Source: Epibacterium ulvae (GTDB lineage Bacteria > Pseudomonadota > Alphaproteobacteria > Rhodobacterales > Rhodobacteraceae). From it: a stretch of 64,000 nt of DNA. This document shows positions 10,321-23,439 of the stretch, piece by piece (position 1 is the first letter of the stretch; the number at the start of each line of letters is the position of its first letter). The position numbers and the translations under genes were made by a program. The notes beneath the pieces are model-generated. The model had not been told where the DNA came from, did not search any database, and was given only the letters and a program-made list of their open reading frames with translations. The stretch lies in contig NZ_FMWG01000003.1 in NCBI RefSeq assembly GCF_900102795.1, positions 248,001-312,000 on the forward strand, in the 5' to 3' direction.

Positions 10321-10554
10321 ATGACTTCGTATCAAGACACTGCCGAACCCCATCTGGCTTACCTCATGCGCCGCACGGCGCTGCCGATGCCTGCTCAGTT
10401 TGCAATCTCTTTCGCGGTCTTGGTCACAAAATGGTCTGTCCGTCGTCGCAGCCGACAGCATCTGGCGCAATTAAGCGCACACCAATTGAAGGATATTGGG
10501 ATCACAACGCATGACGCGTATGTAGAAAGCACTCTTCCGTTCTGGCGCTCCTGA
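10321..10554 (+). CDS. DUF1127 small protein
   Basis: This is a 77-residue protein with the DUF1127 (YjiS-like) module in its C-terminal half: an arginine-rich stretch (RRRSRQ) followed by LAQLSAHQLKDIGIT. Members of this family in alphaproteobacteria include small RNA-binding proteins, but the function of this one is unknown. The N-terminal half contains a hydrophobic segment (FAISFAVLV). GAGAGA precedes the ATG. It faces the MocR-type regulator across the operator array, so it is probably that regulator's main target. A strong terminator follows. Confidence 0.85.
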   Translation: MTSYQDTAEPHLAYLMRRTALPMPAQFAISFAVLVTKWSVRRRSRQHLAQLSAHQLKDIGITTHDAYVESTLPFWRS

Positions 10555-10579
10555 TCCCGGGGCAAAAGAACCACCTAGT

Positions 10580-10605
10580 GGCCGGGGTTCGCCCCGGCCT
10601 TTTTT
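10580..10605 (+). terminator. Rho-independent terminator after the DUF1127 gene
   Basis: Perfect eight-base arms GGCCGGGG/CCCCGGCC close a TTCG tetraloop. Six T follow. Confidence 0.95.
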
Positions 10606-10635
10606 CATTGTTTGCGCTTTTAACAAACAAATTGC

Positions 10636-10712
10636 TTGATTGAAAATTAACTCCGGCGTATCTGCCCCTCACTTTCGGTACCGATCCCAACCCCGGACTC
10701 TTATCCGGGGGG
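10636..10712 (+). promoter_or_regulatory. speD leader: near-match CtrA box and GC hairpin
   Basis: TTGA-N7-TTAAC at 10636-10651 is a one-mismatch CtrA-type box. Further on, CCCCGGA and TCCGGGG form a hairpin around 10691-10711, about 50 bases before the speD start. Either may affect speD expression, but neither is proven. I could not match the leader to a known SAM riboswitch. Confidence 0.35.
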
Positions 10713-10761
10713 GCGCTAAGGGCCGGCTGGATTGTCATCTACTGGAACGAAGGGGCTCGTC

Positions 10762-11268
10762 ATGACAGACGCCAACCTCTTCCAACTGGGGATCGGTCTG
10801 GAGACAGGCGCCCAAGAGGAAGATACCACCCGCAGCACAACTGCTGCGACCATCGAAGCTATTGCCGATGCGGAGCGTGAAGATCATTTCATTCGCCGCG
10901 ATGGTAAAATCTTTGCAGGCACACATCTTATCCTAGAAGTCACTAAAGGCACAGGGTTGGATTGCGAAACACGCATTCAAGACGCATTTCGCAAAATTGT
11001 AGAGGTGTGCGGTGCCACTTTGCTGCATATCCACACACATAAATTCTCTCCCCAAGGCGTATCCGGCGTTGCGGTTCTGGCCGAAAGCCACATCTCAGTG
11101 CACACATGGCCTGAAATCGGCTATGGCGCATTTGATGTTTTTATGTGCGGCGATGCGGAGCCTTGGAAAGCTGTTGATGTGCTAAAAGAGGCCTTTGAAA
11201 CGGATCAGGTGGACGTGCGTGAATTGCTGCGCGGCGAAGAGCTGGTCGCAAAGGAAGTTGCAGCATGA
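10762..11268 (+). CDS. speD: S-adenosylmethionine decarboxylase proenzyme
   Basis: This enzyme makes decarboxylated SAM, the aminopropyl donor for spermidine. It cleaves itself to form a pyruvoyl cofactor; the site is AESHISVHTWPE, with cleavage before Ser109. The 168-residue protein has an N-terminal extension of about 40 residues compared with the shortest bacterial class 1B enzymes. The ATG at 10762 is chosen because AAGGGG lies upstream; an in-frame TTG 30 bases earlier has no such support. The stop overlaps the speE start by four bases (ATGA), so the two genes form an operon. Confidence 0.96.
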   Translation: MTDANLFQLGIGLETGAQEEDTTRSTTAATIEAIADAEREDHFIRRDGKIFAGTHLILEVTKGTGLDCETRIQDAFRKIVEVCGATLLHIHTHKFSPQGVSGVAVLAESHISVHTWPEIGYGAFDVFMCGDAEPWKAVDVLKEAFETDQVDVRELLRGEELVAKEVAA

Positions 11269-12116
11269 GTGAGATCTGGAACACCGAGAAACTGCACGCG
11301 CACTATGCGCAATCCCTACGCGTAGATGATCTGCTTTATGACAGTAAAACTGAACATCAGCGCCTTAAAGTCTTCACCAATGGCACCTTTGGCCGAATCC
11401 TGACGTTGGATGATGTGGTACAAACCACAGAAGGTGATAACTTTATCTACCACGAGATGCTGACACACGTGCCACTACTTGCCCATGGAGCCGCAAAACG
11501 CGTGCTGATCATTGGTGGAGGCGATGGCGGCATTGCGCGCGAAGTCTTGAAGCACGAGAGCGTGGAACATGTCACTATGGTTGAGATCGACGCCGGGGTG
11601 GTGGATTTTTCCAAAGAATACCTGCCCATGCTCAGCCAAGGCGCGTTTGAAGATCCTCGCCTCAATCTGGTGATCAACGATGGCGCTGTGTTCATGAAAG
11701 AAAACACAGAAACATTTGATGTGATCATTGTAGATTCAACCGATCCAATCGGCCCGGGCGAAGTTCTATTCACAGACACATTCTATGGTCACGCCGCGCG
11801 CGCACTGTCTGAACATGGCATTATTGTGACGCAAAACGGTGTCCCCTTTATGCAAGGGGATGAACTAACAAACACAATGCGCGCCTTTCAAAGCCTGTTT
11901 GCAGATGCGACCTGTTATCTGGCGACCATTCCAACATATGCGGGCGGACCGATGGCTCTGGGCTGGGGAAGCCATTCGTCCCAATCGAGAAACGTGAACC
12001 TAGAAACAATTGAACGTCGGTTTATAGCAGCAGGCTTGAACCCTGATTACTATACACCAGAAGTTCATAAAGCGGCATTCGCCCTGCCCGGCTACGTCAA
12101 AAAATTGATGCCTTAA
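11265..12116 (+). CDS. speE: Spermidine synthase
   Basis: This enzyme transfers the aminopropyl group from decarboxylated SAM to putrescine. The 283-residue protein has the Rossmann-type motif VLIIGGGDGGIAREV, the acidic VEID that follows it, and the substrate-binding DSTDPIGPGEVLF segment. The start overlaps the speD stop by four bases, so both steps are made together. A terminator lies about 30 bases after the stop. Confidence 0.97.
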   Translation: MSEIWNTEKLHAHYAQSLRVDDLLYDSKTEHQRLKVFTNGTFGRILTLDDVVQTTEGDNFIYHEMLTHVPLLAHGAAKRVLIIGGGDGGIAREVLKHESVEHVTMVEIDAGVVDFSKEYLPMLSQGAFEDPRLNLVINDGAVFMKENTETFDVIIVDSTDPIGPGEVLFTDTFYGHAARALSEHGIIVTQNGVPFMQGDELTNTMRAFQSLFADATCYLATIPTYAGGPMALGWGSHSSQSRNVNLETIERRFIAAGLNPDYYTPEVHKAAFALPGYVKKLMP

Positions 12117-12142
12117 CAAGGAATCGACAACGCATTACACCA

Positions 12143-12177
12143 AACAACCTCGCTTTCATTGCGGGGTTGTTTCGTTT
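12143..12177 (+). terminator. Rho-independent terminator after speE
   Basis: Eleven-base arms AACAACCTCGC/GCGGGGTTGTT pair with one G-T, closing a seven-base loop. TTCGTTTT follows. Confidence 0.85.
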
Positions 12178-12517
12178 TGGAGGTGTGTATTGCGAAATAT
12201 TTTCAACTTTTCTGAAAATTTTATCGTTTGTTTACCAATTGAATTTTATTGTTTCCATGTCAGCTCTTTTAATTGGGGCACAAACATGGCAAAAACTGGA
12301 CAAGGTTAACGCGATGTTAACCACGCTCGACAGAGCACAGATTTGGGCCGCAGTTGCGGAAGGTCCCTCCATCCGGATCTCTCACCCGGACAGACGTTCC
12401 CGCAGCAGCGGCCCCAAAATCTCTTCACTCGACAATTCATAGCAATACGTGATATGGCGGCTAAATCAGGCCTCAAATCCATTGCGCAAACCGCTGCTCT
12501 GGCCTATGTCGCATTTC
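12178..12517 (+). other. Long intergenic leader before trmFO
   Basis: This 340-base stretch has no convincing gene. Its left part is AT-rich; the middle holds a perfect CtrA-type box at 12306-12320; the right part is GC-rich with short inverted repeats such as CCGGA and TCCGG-like elements near 12374-12396. A 91-codon open frame runs across it, but it starts inside the speE terminator and has no ribosome binding site. Confidence 0.5.
12306..12320 (+). promoter_or_regulatory. Predicted CtrA-binding box upstream of trmFO
   Basis: TTAA-N7-TTAA is perfect here and is followed by CC, giving TTAA-N7-TTAACC on the plus strand. The site is also a palindrome, GGTTAAC-N5-GTTAACC. It lies about 200 bases upstream of trmFO, so the transcript start would leave a long leader. 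Confidence 0.6.
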
Positions 12518-13867
12518 ATGACACAGACAGAGACATTACATATCGTCGGCGGCGGAATGGCCGGTTCTGAAGCAGCTTGGCAAGCGGCCAATATGGGCGT
12601 GAAGGTGGTAATCCATGAGATGCGCCCAAAGGTGGAAACCTTTGCTCACCAGACAGGCAATCTGGGCGAGATGGTGTGTTCTAACTCTTTTCGATCAGAT
12701 GATGATGAACAAAACGCTGTTGGCCTTTTGCATTGGGAAATGCGGGCAGCCAACGGGCTGATTATGCAAACAGCTGAGGAACACCGCCTGCCCGCCGGTG
12801 GGGCATTGGCGGTAGATCGCGAACCTTTTGCCGAAAGCATAACCGCAAAACTCAAAGCACATCCTAATGTCTCTGTTTCATATGAAGAAATCACATCCCT
12901 CCCCACAGAGGGGCATTGGATTTTTGCCACTGGGCCGCTGACCTCAACCCAGCTAGGTCAGGCCATTCAATCCGAAACAGGAGCGGAGGCGCTTGCGTTT
13001 TTTGATGCAATAGCGCCTATCGTCTATGCGGATAGCATTGATATGTCTCAGGCGTGGATGCAGTCTCGCTATGACAAGGGAGAGACGGAAGAAGAGCGCA
13101 CCGCCTACCTGAACTGCCCGATGACAAAGGAACAGCACGAAGCGTTTATAGATGCGCTTCTTGCTGCCGATAAAACTGAATTCCACGAAGGTGAAACCGC
13201 TGGCTATTTTGATGGCTGCCTGCCGATTGAAGTCATGGCAGAACGTGGACGTGAAACACTTCGCCATGGTCCAATGAAACCGGTAGGCCTGACCAATCCG
13301 CATCAGCCAGATGAAAAACCCTATGCAGTTGTACAACTGCGCCGAGACAACGCGCTAGGCACCTTGTTCAACATCGTTGGCTTTCAAACGAAGATGAAGT
13401 ACGGTGCGCAAACCGATGTTTTTCGTATGATACCGGGATTGGAAGACGCAAAGTTTGCCCGCCTGGGTGGCATACATCGCAACACCTTTCTAAATTCTCC
13501 AACGCTTCTGGATGCGCAGATGCGCCTAAAATCCAGACCCAATATTCGGTTTGCAGGACAAATTACCGGTGTTGAAGGCTACGTAGAAAGTGCTGCGATG
13601 GGCCTTCTTGCCGGTCGTATGGCCGCAGCAGAGATCCTTGGCAAAACGCTAGAAACTGTTCCGCAAGACAGCGCAATGGGCGCGTTGATCCATCATATCA
13701 CAGGGGGCGCTGAGGCAAAAACATTCCAACCAATGAATGTAAACTTTGGCCTCTTCCAACCCGTAGAAGGGCTAAAAGGTGGCCGACGCGGTCGTAAAGA
13801 TCGCTACAAGGCTTATACGGATCGCGCGAAAGCAGCCTGGTCGACATGGCTTGAACAGTTCAGCTGA
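12518..13867 (+). CDS. trmFO: Folate/FAD-dependent tRNA m5U54 methyltransferase
   Basis: TrmFO methylates U54 in the T-loop of tRNAs using methylene-tetrahydrofolate and FAD. The 449-residue protein starts with the dinucleotide-binding motif [14 protein letters not shown] and has the conserved CSNSFRSDD segment with the catalytic cysteine. The ATG at 12518 places the FAD motif right at the N terminus, as in the family; an ATG 12 bases upstream is the alternative, and neither has a good ribosome binding site. gluQ starts one base after the stop, so two tRNA-modification genes share an operon. Confidence 0.95.
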   Translation: MTQTETLHIVGGGMAGSEAAWQAANMGVKVVIHEMRPKVETFAHQTGNLGEMVCSNSFRSDDDEQNAVGLLHWEMRAANGLIMQTAEEHRLPAGGALAVDREPFAESITAKLKAHPNVSVSYEEITSLPTEGHWIFATGPLTSTQLGQAIQSETGAEALAFFDAIAPIVYADSIDMSQAWMQSRYDKGETEEERTAYLNCPMTKEQHEAFIDALLAADKTEFHEGETAGYFDGCLPIEVMAERGRETLRHGPMKPVGLTNPHQPDEKPYAVVQLRRDNALGTLFNIVGFQTKMKYGAQTDVFRMIPGLEDAKFARLGGIHRNTFLNSPTLLDAQMRLKSRPNIRFAGQITGVEGYVESAAMGLLAGRMAAAEILGKTLETVPQDSAMGALIHHITGGAEAKTFQPMNVNFGLFQPVEGLKGGRRGRKDRYKAYTDRAKAAWSTWLEQFS

Positions 13868-13868
13868 G

Positions 13869-14723
13869 ATGGCAGCGCGTACACGCTTTGCCCCTTCCCC
13901 AACTGGTCCCCTTCATCTGGGGCATGCTTATTCTGCGATGATAGCCGCCCATGCAGCAAAAGTGCTGGGCGGGACGTTTTTATTGCGTATAGAAGACATC
14001 GATCAATCACGTGCACGGCCCCAATGGGAAGCGCAGATTTATGATGACCTCGCCTGGCTTGGTCTAAGCTGGCCCAAGCCCGTTCTACGCCAGTCTGACC
14101 GCTTACCACGCTACAGTGAAGTCGTCAGAGAGCTCACAGAGATGGGGCTTACCTATCCCTGCCGATGTAAACGCGCAGACATAGAAGCCGCAGCGAGTGC
14201 TCCGCAAGAAGGCGTACCACAGTTTGGACCAGACGGCAGAATTTACCCCGGCACCTGCCGCACAAGATTAGATGAAGCTTCTCAGCCCGAAGATGTGCTG
14301 CGTTTGAATGTTAAGAAATCCATTGAACACATTGATAAGGCTTTATTTTTAGAAACTGGGCCGGACCATGCAGGCAGCTATCAGCTTGATCCTGACCATC
14401 TGCAAAACACCATTGGTGACATTATTTTGGTGCGCCGCAACATGGGAAGTTCTTATCACCTATCCGTTGTTCTGGATGACGCGGACCAAGGGATCACCCA
14501 TGTACATCGCGGTGCTGATCTGTTTGAAGCGACGCATATTCATGTTTTGCTACAACGGCTGCTGAAACTGCCAACACCCGTATACCATCATCATAAGCTT
14601 ATTCGGGATACCGCTGGAAAACGGCTGGCAAAACGAGACGACGCACGCGCCATAACAACCTATCGCGCAGATGGGGCCGCTCCTGAAGATATTTTTAGAC
14701 TGCTGGAACTCACACCGCTGTAG
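13869..14723 (+). CDS. gluQ: Glutamyl-Q tRNA(Asp) synthetase
   Basis: This is a truncated GluRS paralogue that attaches glutamate to queuosine in tRNA(Asp), without charging the 3' end. It has the class I motifs HLGH (in PSPTGPLHLGHAYSA) and a KMSKS-like KRLAKRD. A cysteine-containing zinc segment (YPCRCKRADI) lies in the middle. Its 284 residues are about 60% of a full GluRS and it lacks the anticodon-binding domain, which separates it from gltX. It starts one base after the trmFO stop. Confidence 0.94.
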   Translation: MAARTRFAPSPTGPLHLGHAYSAMIAAHAAKVLGGTFLLRIEDIDQSRARPQWEAQIYDDLAWLGLSWPKPVLRQSDRLPRYSEVVRELTEMGLTYPCRCKRADIEAAASAPQEGVPQFGPDGRIYPGTCRTRLDEASQPEDVLRLNVKKSIEHIDKALFLETGPDHAGSYQLDPDHLQNTIGDIILVRRNMGSSYHLSVVLDDADQGITHVHRGADLFEATHIHVLLQRLLKLPTPVYHHHKLIRDTAGKRLAKRDDARAITTYRADGAAPEDIFRLLELTPL

Positions 14724-14774
14724 AAACCTCTGACAGTTTGACAATTGGCAGCCAAATTTTGACTGCCACATTGC

Positions 14775-15161
14775 CTAGTCAGTCATCGGGGTCATCAATT
14801 CTGTTTTTTCTCCGTCACGCACCGCAGTATAAAAACAGCTGCGCCGGTGCGTGTGACACGCCGCGCCCTCCTGATGCACAAGGGCAAGCAAACAGTCCTG
14901 ATCACAATCCAATCGGAAATCTACCAATGTTTGCACATGGCCCGAACTTTCCCCTTTGACCCAAAACGACTGGCGAGACCGCGACCAATAAGTGACCCGT
15001 CCGGTTTCTAAGGTACGGACAACACTTTCAGAGTTCATCCAGGCCATCATCAGCACCTCACCATTGTCGGCATCCTGCGCGATACACGGGATCAGGCCAG
15101 CGGAATCAAATTTCAGATCTTGGACATCAAACGAACCTGAAGGCACAACATCTTTTGACAT
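14775..15161 (-). CDS. hisI: Phosphoribosyl-AMP cyclohydrolase
   Basis: This is the third enzyme of histidine synthesis; it opens the purine ring of phosphoribosyl-AMP. The 128-residue protein has the magnesium motif DCDQDC and the zinc-binding cysteines in GAACHTHRRSCF. It is a stand-alone HisI, without a fused HisE domain. The ATG at 15161 is chosen because AAAGG precedes it at suitable spacing. It converges with gluQ and is divergent from the IscU-like gene. Only a weak hairpin separates it from gluQ. Confidence 0.96.
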   Translation of the reverse strand: MSKDVVPSGSFDVQDLKFDSAGLIPCIAQDADNGEVLMMAWMNSESVVRTLETGRVTYWSRSRQSFWVKGESSGHVQTLVDFRLDCDQDCLLALVHQEGAACHTHRRSCFYTAVRDGEKTELMTPMTD

Positions 15162-15266
15162 GGTAAAAACCTTTTGCATCTGGACTTTCGCTCCCTATGT
15201 ATGGGGAACATTCACGAAGGGAAAGCCCGGTCGATCAACAGGCAGGGCCAAAATGCAGGACCGTCC

Positions 15267-15722
15267 ATGCCAGCTGATACCGATCTGATCAAACTTTATT
15301 CACAAAAGATCCTAGCTCTGGCGGCAGATATGCCACATGTGGGCCGCTTGGATACCCCGGATGCAACGGTTAAAAAACGCTCTCCGTTGTGCGGGTCAAC
15401 TGTGACGGTTGATCTTACAATCGCAGAAGGGCGCATCACCAGTTTTGCGCAAGACGTCAAAGCCTGTGCTTTGGGGCAAGCAGCCGCTTCCATTCTGGGT
15501 GCAGTGGTGATTGGATGCACATCTGACACGCTGAACCGTGCACGTCAGCAGTTAAAGACCATGTTAACAACCGAAGATGGTCCAGTTCCTCTCGAACCGT
15601 TTGATGGGTTTGAAGTACTACTACCCGCGCGGGAATTTAAAAATCGACATGCCTCTATCATGCTTGCCTTGGATGCCACGCTGGAAGCTTTTGAGCAGGC
15701 CGAGGCGCAACACTGCGCATGA
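15267..15722 (+). CDS. IscU/NifU-like iron-sulfur scaffold protein (two-cysteine variant)
   Basis: This 151-residue protein has the fold and order of the IscU/NifU N-terminal scaffold, which holds nascent Fe-S clusters. Cys42 (in SPLCGSTV) and Cys67 (in VKACALGQAAAS) match the first two cluster ligands. The third IscU cysteine, usually in LHCS, is replaced: here the site reads RHAS, with Ala129. It may therefore be a scaffold with altered ligands or a non-scaffold relative. AGGA precedes the chosen ATG. There are no isc or suf genes nearby. Confidence 0.8.
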   Translation: MPADTDLIKLYSQKILALAADMPHVGRLDTPDATVKKRSPLCGSTVTVDLTIAEGRITSFAQDVKACALGQAAASILGAVVIGCTSDTLNRARQQLKTMLTTEDGPVPLEPFDGFEVLLPAREFKNRHASIMLALDATLEAFEQAEAQHCA

Positions 15723-15738
15723 CCAAGCCACTTTTAAA

Positions 15739-15776
15739 TAAAAAACCGCCGCACGTCGGGACAGACGGCGGCGGTG
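15739..15776 (-). terminator. Rho-independent terminator for the leftward 40-residue gene
   Basis: Perfect eight-base arms ACCGCCGC/GCGGCGGT. Read leftward the hairpin is followed by six T and then ATTT, so it fits a minus-strand transcript. It also lies just after the IscU-like gene on the plus strand. Confidence 0.75.
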
Positions 15777-15919
15777 AGGCTTGTGTTCATGCGGGACCCA
15801 GACACGCGCTTGGATCAAGAGGCAGGTCCAATCGAAAATTCCATGAAACATACAGGCGGATATTTTCTATACTGTTCGGGACAGAACAGGCGTGGCTGGC
15901 ACAAACACAAATCTGAAAA

Positions 15920-16042
15920 TTATAAGAAACCAGGCGCATAAAGCGCAGCTATCAACATCACAATCAAGGCTGCGGCTCCGATTGCATCTTGCAACAAAGT
16001 GGAGTGAGCATTTTCAACGGTCTGTTTGATCTGTGCAATCAT
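15920..16042 (-). CDS. Small 40-residue membrane protein
   Basis: This short open frame has AGGACG about eight bases before its ATG and a minus-strand terminator downstream. The N-terminal half is polar (MIAQIKQTVENAH). The C-terminal half is a single predicted membrane helix (AIGAAALIVMLIAALYAPGF, about residues 20-39). I do not recognise the family with certainty, though short proteins of this layout are common in roseobacters. It lies alone between the IscU-like gene and the end of recG. A 9-base inverted repeat lies 70-115 bases upstream. Confidence 0.65.
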   Translation of the reverse strand: MIAQIKQTVENAHSTLLQDAIGAAALIVMLIAALYAPGFL

Positions 16043-16114
16043 AGCTGGCGTCCTGTCGTCTGGTAAAGCAGTCTATCGTAAGCGAAGTTTCTTGTTTTGT
16101 TCTTGTTGCCACTT

Positions 16115-16158
16115 TGTTCTCATTTAAATCGCCAGCTGTAAAGAACTTTATGAGAACA
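16115..16158. repeat. Spaced inverted repeat upstream of the 40-residue gene
   Basis: TGTTCTCAT (16115-16123) and ATGAGAACA (16150-16158) are perfect inverses 26 bases apart. It may be an operator for the leftward small gene or a weak transcript structure. Confidence 0.4.
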
Positions 16159-16163
16159 TTTTG

Positions 16164-16195
16164 CGAAAAATCGATCCTACCCTACGGGTAGAATC
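16164..16195 (-). terminator. Probable terminator after recG
   Basis: CTACCC and GGGTAG arms close a three-base loop. Read leftward, TCGATTTTT follows. It lies about 25 bases after the recG stop. Confidence 0.6.
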
Positions 16196-16218
16196 AAATT
16201 TTTCATACGTTAATCAGG

Positions 16219-20669
<4,451 letters not shown>

Positions 20670-20711
20670 ATCCCTGCGCAAGCGCATTCAATTGACGTCA
20701 GTCTCTTCCTT

Positions 20712-21431
20712 TCAGGCGCCGACCGCGATGCGATGATCTTCAGGCATCGCTTCCTCCTGCGGGTCCCGCAGAACATAGCCTCGTCCCCAAACGGTTTCGA
20801 TATAGTTGTCGCCACCTGTCGCTGTACTTAGCTTCTTGCGCAACTTACAGATGAAAACATCGATGATTTTCAGCTCAGGTTCATCCATGCCGCCATACAA
20901 ATGGTTCAGGAACATCTCCTTGGTCAGAGTTGTACCTTTGCGCAATGAAAGCAATTCAAGCATCTGGTATTCTTTGCCCGTCAGATGCACAGCTTTGTTG
21001 TCAACTTCAACGGTTTTCGCATCCAGATTAACCGAGATTTTGCCGGTTTTAATAATAGACTGCGAATGCCCTTTTGAACGACGGATAATCGCATGGATCC
21101 GTGCGACCAACTCTTCACGATGGAAAGGTTTGGTCAGATAGTCGTCCGCACCAAAGCCGAACCCTTTGATCTTGTTCTCGGTATCATCTGCACCAGACAA
21201 GATTAGGATCGGAGTCTCAATCCGCGCCATACGCAGCTGGCGCAAGACCTCATGACCATTCATATCTGGTAGACCCAGATCCAAGAGGATCAGATCATAA
21301 TCGTAAAGTTTCGCAAGATCGATACCCTCTTCACCTAGATCCGTCGTATAGACGTTCAGGTTGGCATGGGTCAGCATAAGTTCAATGCTTTTTGCTGTTG
21401 TCGGATCATCTTCAACTAGAAGAATACGCAT
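20712..21431 (-). CDS. ctrA: Cell-cycle response regulator CtrA
   Basis: CtrA is an OmpR-family regulator that, when phosphorylated through CckA and ChpT, binds TTAA-N7-TTAA boxes. In roseobacters it mainly controls motility, gene transfer agents and related functions. The 239-residue protein has a receiver domain with phosphoacceptor Asp51 and Lys in TKPFHREEL, then a winged helix with the CtrA-typical [18 protein letters not shown] (quoted in part). The spacing of its upstream box suggests autoregulation. Its inhibitor gene sciP lies directly upstream in the same direction, and its kinase gene cckA is 24 kb away in this window. Confidence 0.97.
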   Translation of the reverse strand: MRILLVEDDPTTAKSIELMLTHANLNVYTTDLGEEGIDLAKLYDYDLILLDLGLPDMNGHEVLRQLRMARIETPILILSGADDTENKIKGFGFGADDYLTKPFHREELVARIHAIIRRSKGHSQSIIKTGKISVNLDAKTVEVDNKAVHLTGKEYQMLELLSLRKGTTLTKEMFLNHLYGGMDEPELKIIDVFICKLRKKLSTATGGDNYIETVWGRGYVLRDPQEEAMPEDHRIAVGA

Positions 21432-21493
21432 ATTCTATGTTCTCCGCCTGTACACTGTTTCCCTCAGGTTGAATTAACCGTGATCGAAAAAGG

Positions 21494-21508
21494 TTAACGC
21501 CTCGTTAC
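21494..21508 (-). promoter_or_regulatory. Imperfect CtrA box upstream of ctrA
   Basis: On the minus strand the site reads GTAA-N7-TTAA and continues CC, one mismatch from TTAA-N7-TTAA. It lies 62 bases before the ctrA start codon. Confidence 0.55.
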
Positions 21509-21568
21509 CATGTTTATTAATTCTTTCGTTTGGAACAAGTGCGCAGAGAAATCAGTTGGAAAATAGTC

Positions 21569-21847
21569 CTATGTGTCACGGAATTTCTTCAATTGTGTTG
21601 TCTTTAAGGCCTCTTCGCCATGATCGGCCACCGCAGCAACCCAACTGCGGAACTCTTCATCGCTCAACCCGTATTTTTTTAATGCCTCTGTTTGGGGAAT
21701 CAGCCCGTATAGCACGCCGCGTACAACAGCTGCTTTTCGTGACGCCACCCAACGACGCGTGTTTTCTGGCGGCAAATCCGCACGTGTCATGATGCTGCCA
21801 TCAGGCAAGGTCACCGCACGGGGGCCATCTACTTTTTTCAAAAACAT
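21569..21847 (-). CDS. sciP: CtrA inhibitor SciP (DUF1153)
   Basis: SciP is a small helix-turn-helix protein that binds CtrA and blocks activation of CtrA promoters in Caulobacter. This 92-residue protein matches the family along its length: GPRAVTLPDGSIMTRADLPP (quoted in part, residues about 8-20), RWVASRKAAVV and the helix LSDEEFRSWV. It lies 137 bases upstream of ctrA in the same direction. The pairing is a recurring alphaproteobacterial arrangement. The intergenic region between them carries the imperfect CtrA box. Confidence 0.93.
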   Translation of the reverse strand: MFLKKVDGPRAVTLPDGSIMTRADLPPENTRRWVASRKAAVVRGVLYGLIPQTEALKKYGLSDEEFRSWVAAVADHGEEALKTTQLKKFRDT

Positions 21848-21930
21848 CGCTTAATCCTTTGCGGACCTGTATTTTTTCGCTCAGCCTCAGGTTTCGGCGG
21901 CTTTCCTTAACGATCAGTAAAACCTGCCCC

Positions 21931-21958
21931 TTGAGAGTCTGTAGGATTTTCCTATATT
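21931..21958 (+). promoter_or_regulatory. Probable sigma-70 promoter of mnmA
   Basis: TTGAGA and TATATT are separated by 16 bases, about 40 bases upstream of the mnmA start. Confidence 0.45.
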
Positions 21959-21997
21959 CTGCGACGCTTATGCTCTTTGCCTGATTGGAGACGCCAC

Positions 21998-23143
21998 ATG
22001 GCGCTGGATACAAACCACCCTGTGAACCTGCTTGGCTTTGCAAAACCGCCCTCTGAGACCCGAGTCGTCGTCGCTATGTCTGGCGGCGTAGATAGCTCTG
22101 TAGTGGCTGCATACCTTGCAGATCAAGGCTTTGACGTGGTTGGCGTGACACTCCAACTTTATGATCACGGCGCGGCATTGGCTAAAAAAGGCGCTTGTTG
22201 TGCGGGCATAGATATTCATGATGCCCGCCGGGTTGCCGAAGAGCGCGGCTTTCCGCATTACGTTCTAGATTATGAGAACATTTTTAAGGATGCCGTGATA
22301 GATGAGTTCGCAGACAGCTATTTGGCGGGTGCGACTCCTGTCCCCTGTATCCGATGCAATGAGCGCGTGAAGTTCAAAGACCTTCTCGAAACCGCCAAAG
22401 ACCTGGAAGCTGACTGTATGGCGACCGGTCACTATATTCAGCGCAAAATGGGTGAGCACGGTCCTGAATTGCACAGCGCCGAAGATGCAAATCGCGATCA
22501 GAGCTATTTCTTGTTCTCGACCACGCCAGAGCAGTTAAACTTCTTGCGTTTTCCTTTAGGGCATCTGCCCTCCAAAGACGCAACCCGCGAGATGGCAGCA
22601 CAATATGGGCTGGCCGTGGCCGATAAACCTGACAGTCAGGACATCTGCTTCGTCCCAGATGGGAATTATGCCAGTGTTATTGAAAAACTACGTCCGGGGG
22701 CCGCAGAACCTGGAGACATCGTTCACCATGATGGCCGCGTTCTTGGTAAACATGAAGGTGTTATTCACTATACCATCGGTCAGCGTCGCGGCCTTGGGAT
22801 AGGTGGCTTATCAGAGCCACTTTATGTGGTGCGTTTGGATGTCGATAAAAAACATGTGGTCGTAGGTCCCAAAGAGCTGCTTGCCACGCGTAAAATCCCG
22901 GTCCGCGAAATCAACTGGCTGGGAGACCAGCCATTCACATCGCAAAAAGAATGGCACCTAAAAGTAAAAGTCCGTTCCACCCGCCCCCCAAGAGAGGCAA
23001 TCATACGACCTTTGTCAGAGACAACGGCAGAGGTGGAATTGCTCACCCCCGAAGAAGGCGTCTCCCCCGGTCAGGCCTGCGTTTTCTATGCAAATGAAGA
23101 CAGCCGTATTTTTGGCGGCGGCTGGATCTGGCGGGGGTATTAA
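21998..23143 (+). CDS. mnmA: tRNA 2-thiouridylase MnmA
   Basis: MnmA thiolates U34 of tRNA(Lys), tRNA(Glu) and tRNA(Gln). The 381-residue protein has the ATP pyrophosphatase motif SGGVDSSV, the catalytic cysteine in [13 protein letters not shown] and the second cysteine in [11 protein letters not shown]. The [10 protein letters not shown] tRNA-binding segment is present. The ATG at 21998 is chosen because TTGGAG lies nine bases upstream. It is divergent from sciP. Confidence 0.97.
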   Translation: MALDTNHPVNLLGFAKPPSETRVVVAMSGGVDSSVVAAYLADQGFDVVGVTLQLYDHGAALAKKGACCAGIDIHDARRVAEERGFPHYVLDYENIFKDAVIDEFADSYLAGATPVPCIRCNERVKFKDLLETAKDLEADCMATGHYIQRKMGEHGPELHSAEDANRDQSYFLFSTTPEQLNFLRFPLGHLPSKDATREMAAQYGLAVADKPDSQDICFVPDGNYASVIEKLRPGAAEPGDIVHHDGRVLGKHEGVIHYTIGQRRGLGIGGLSEPLYVVRLDVDKKHVVVGPKELLATRKIPVREINWLGDQPFTSQKEWHLKVKVRSTRPPREAIIRPLSETTAEVELLTPEEGVSPGQACVFYANEDSRIFGGGWIWRGY

Positions 23144-23150
23144 GTTACCT

Positions 23151-23439
23151 CCTTGAGCACGACGCTCAACCCTCCCCCATCCCACGTCTAAAGCCAAAAC
23201 TACATCACTCGCACGTACAGAATAAATTCCCAAATGAGAACTGCTCTGTTTTACAGGAGTGACAGAAGGCCCAAGAGATTTCCTGTACTGTTGGAAAATA
23301 TACCCCTTCAAAGTTACCGTAATTTTCTATTAGCGTGAAATGCAACTTTTACGGTATCTTTTCTATTTTTAAACACTTTCTTAATATTTCAAAAATTACA
23401 AGAATTTACACAATTTCACTTTAAAGACAAAGGTTTAAC
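23151..23439 (+). other. AT-rich promoter region of the RTX gene
   Basis: No gene is visible. TTGAGC/GCTCAA at 23151-23168 forms a small hairpin after mnmA. TACCGTAA (23315-23322) and TTACGGTA (23349-23356) are perfect inverses 26 bases apart. The last 100 bases are very AT-rich. Confidence 0.4.

Noticed and set aside
12167-12442. 91-codon frame between speE and trmFO
   Set aside because: It starts inside the speE terminator, has no ribosome binding site and no recognisable pattern.
15719-15916. 65-codon frame overlapping the IscU-like stop by ATGA
   Set aside because: It runs through a terminator hairpin and its sequence has no recognisable domain or hydrophobic core.
23345-23405. TTAA-N8-TTAA before the RTX gene
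   Set aside because: The spacer is eight rather than seven bases, so it does not fit a CtrA box.
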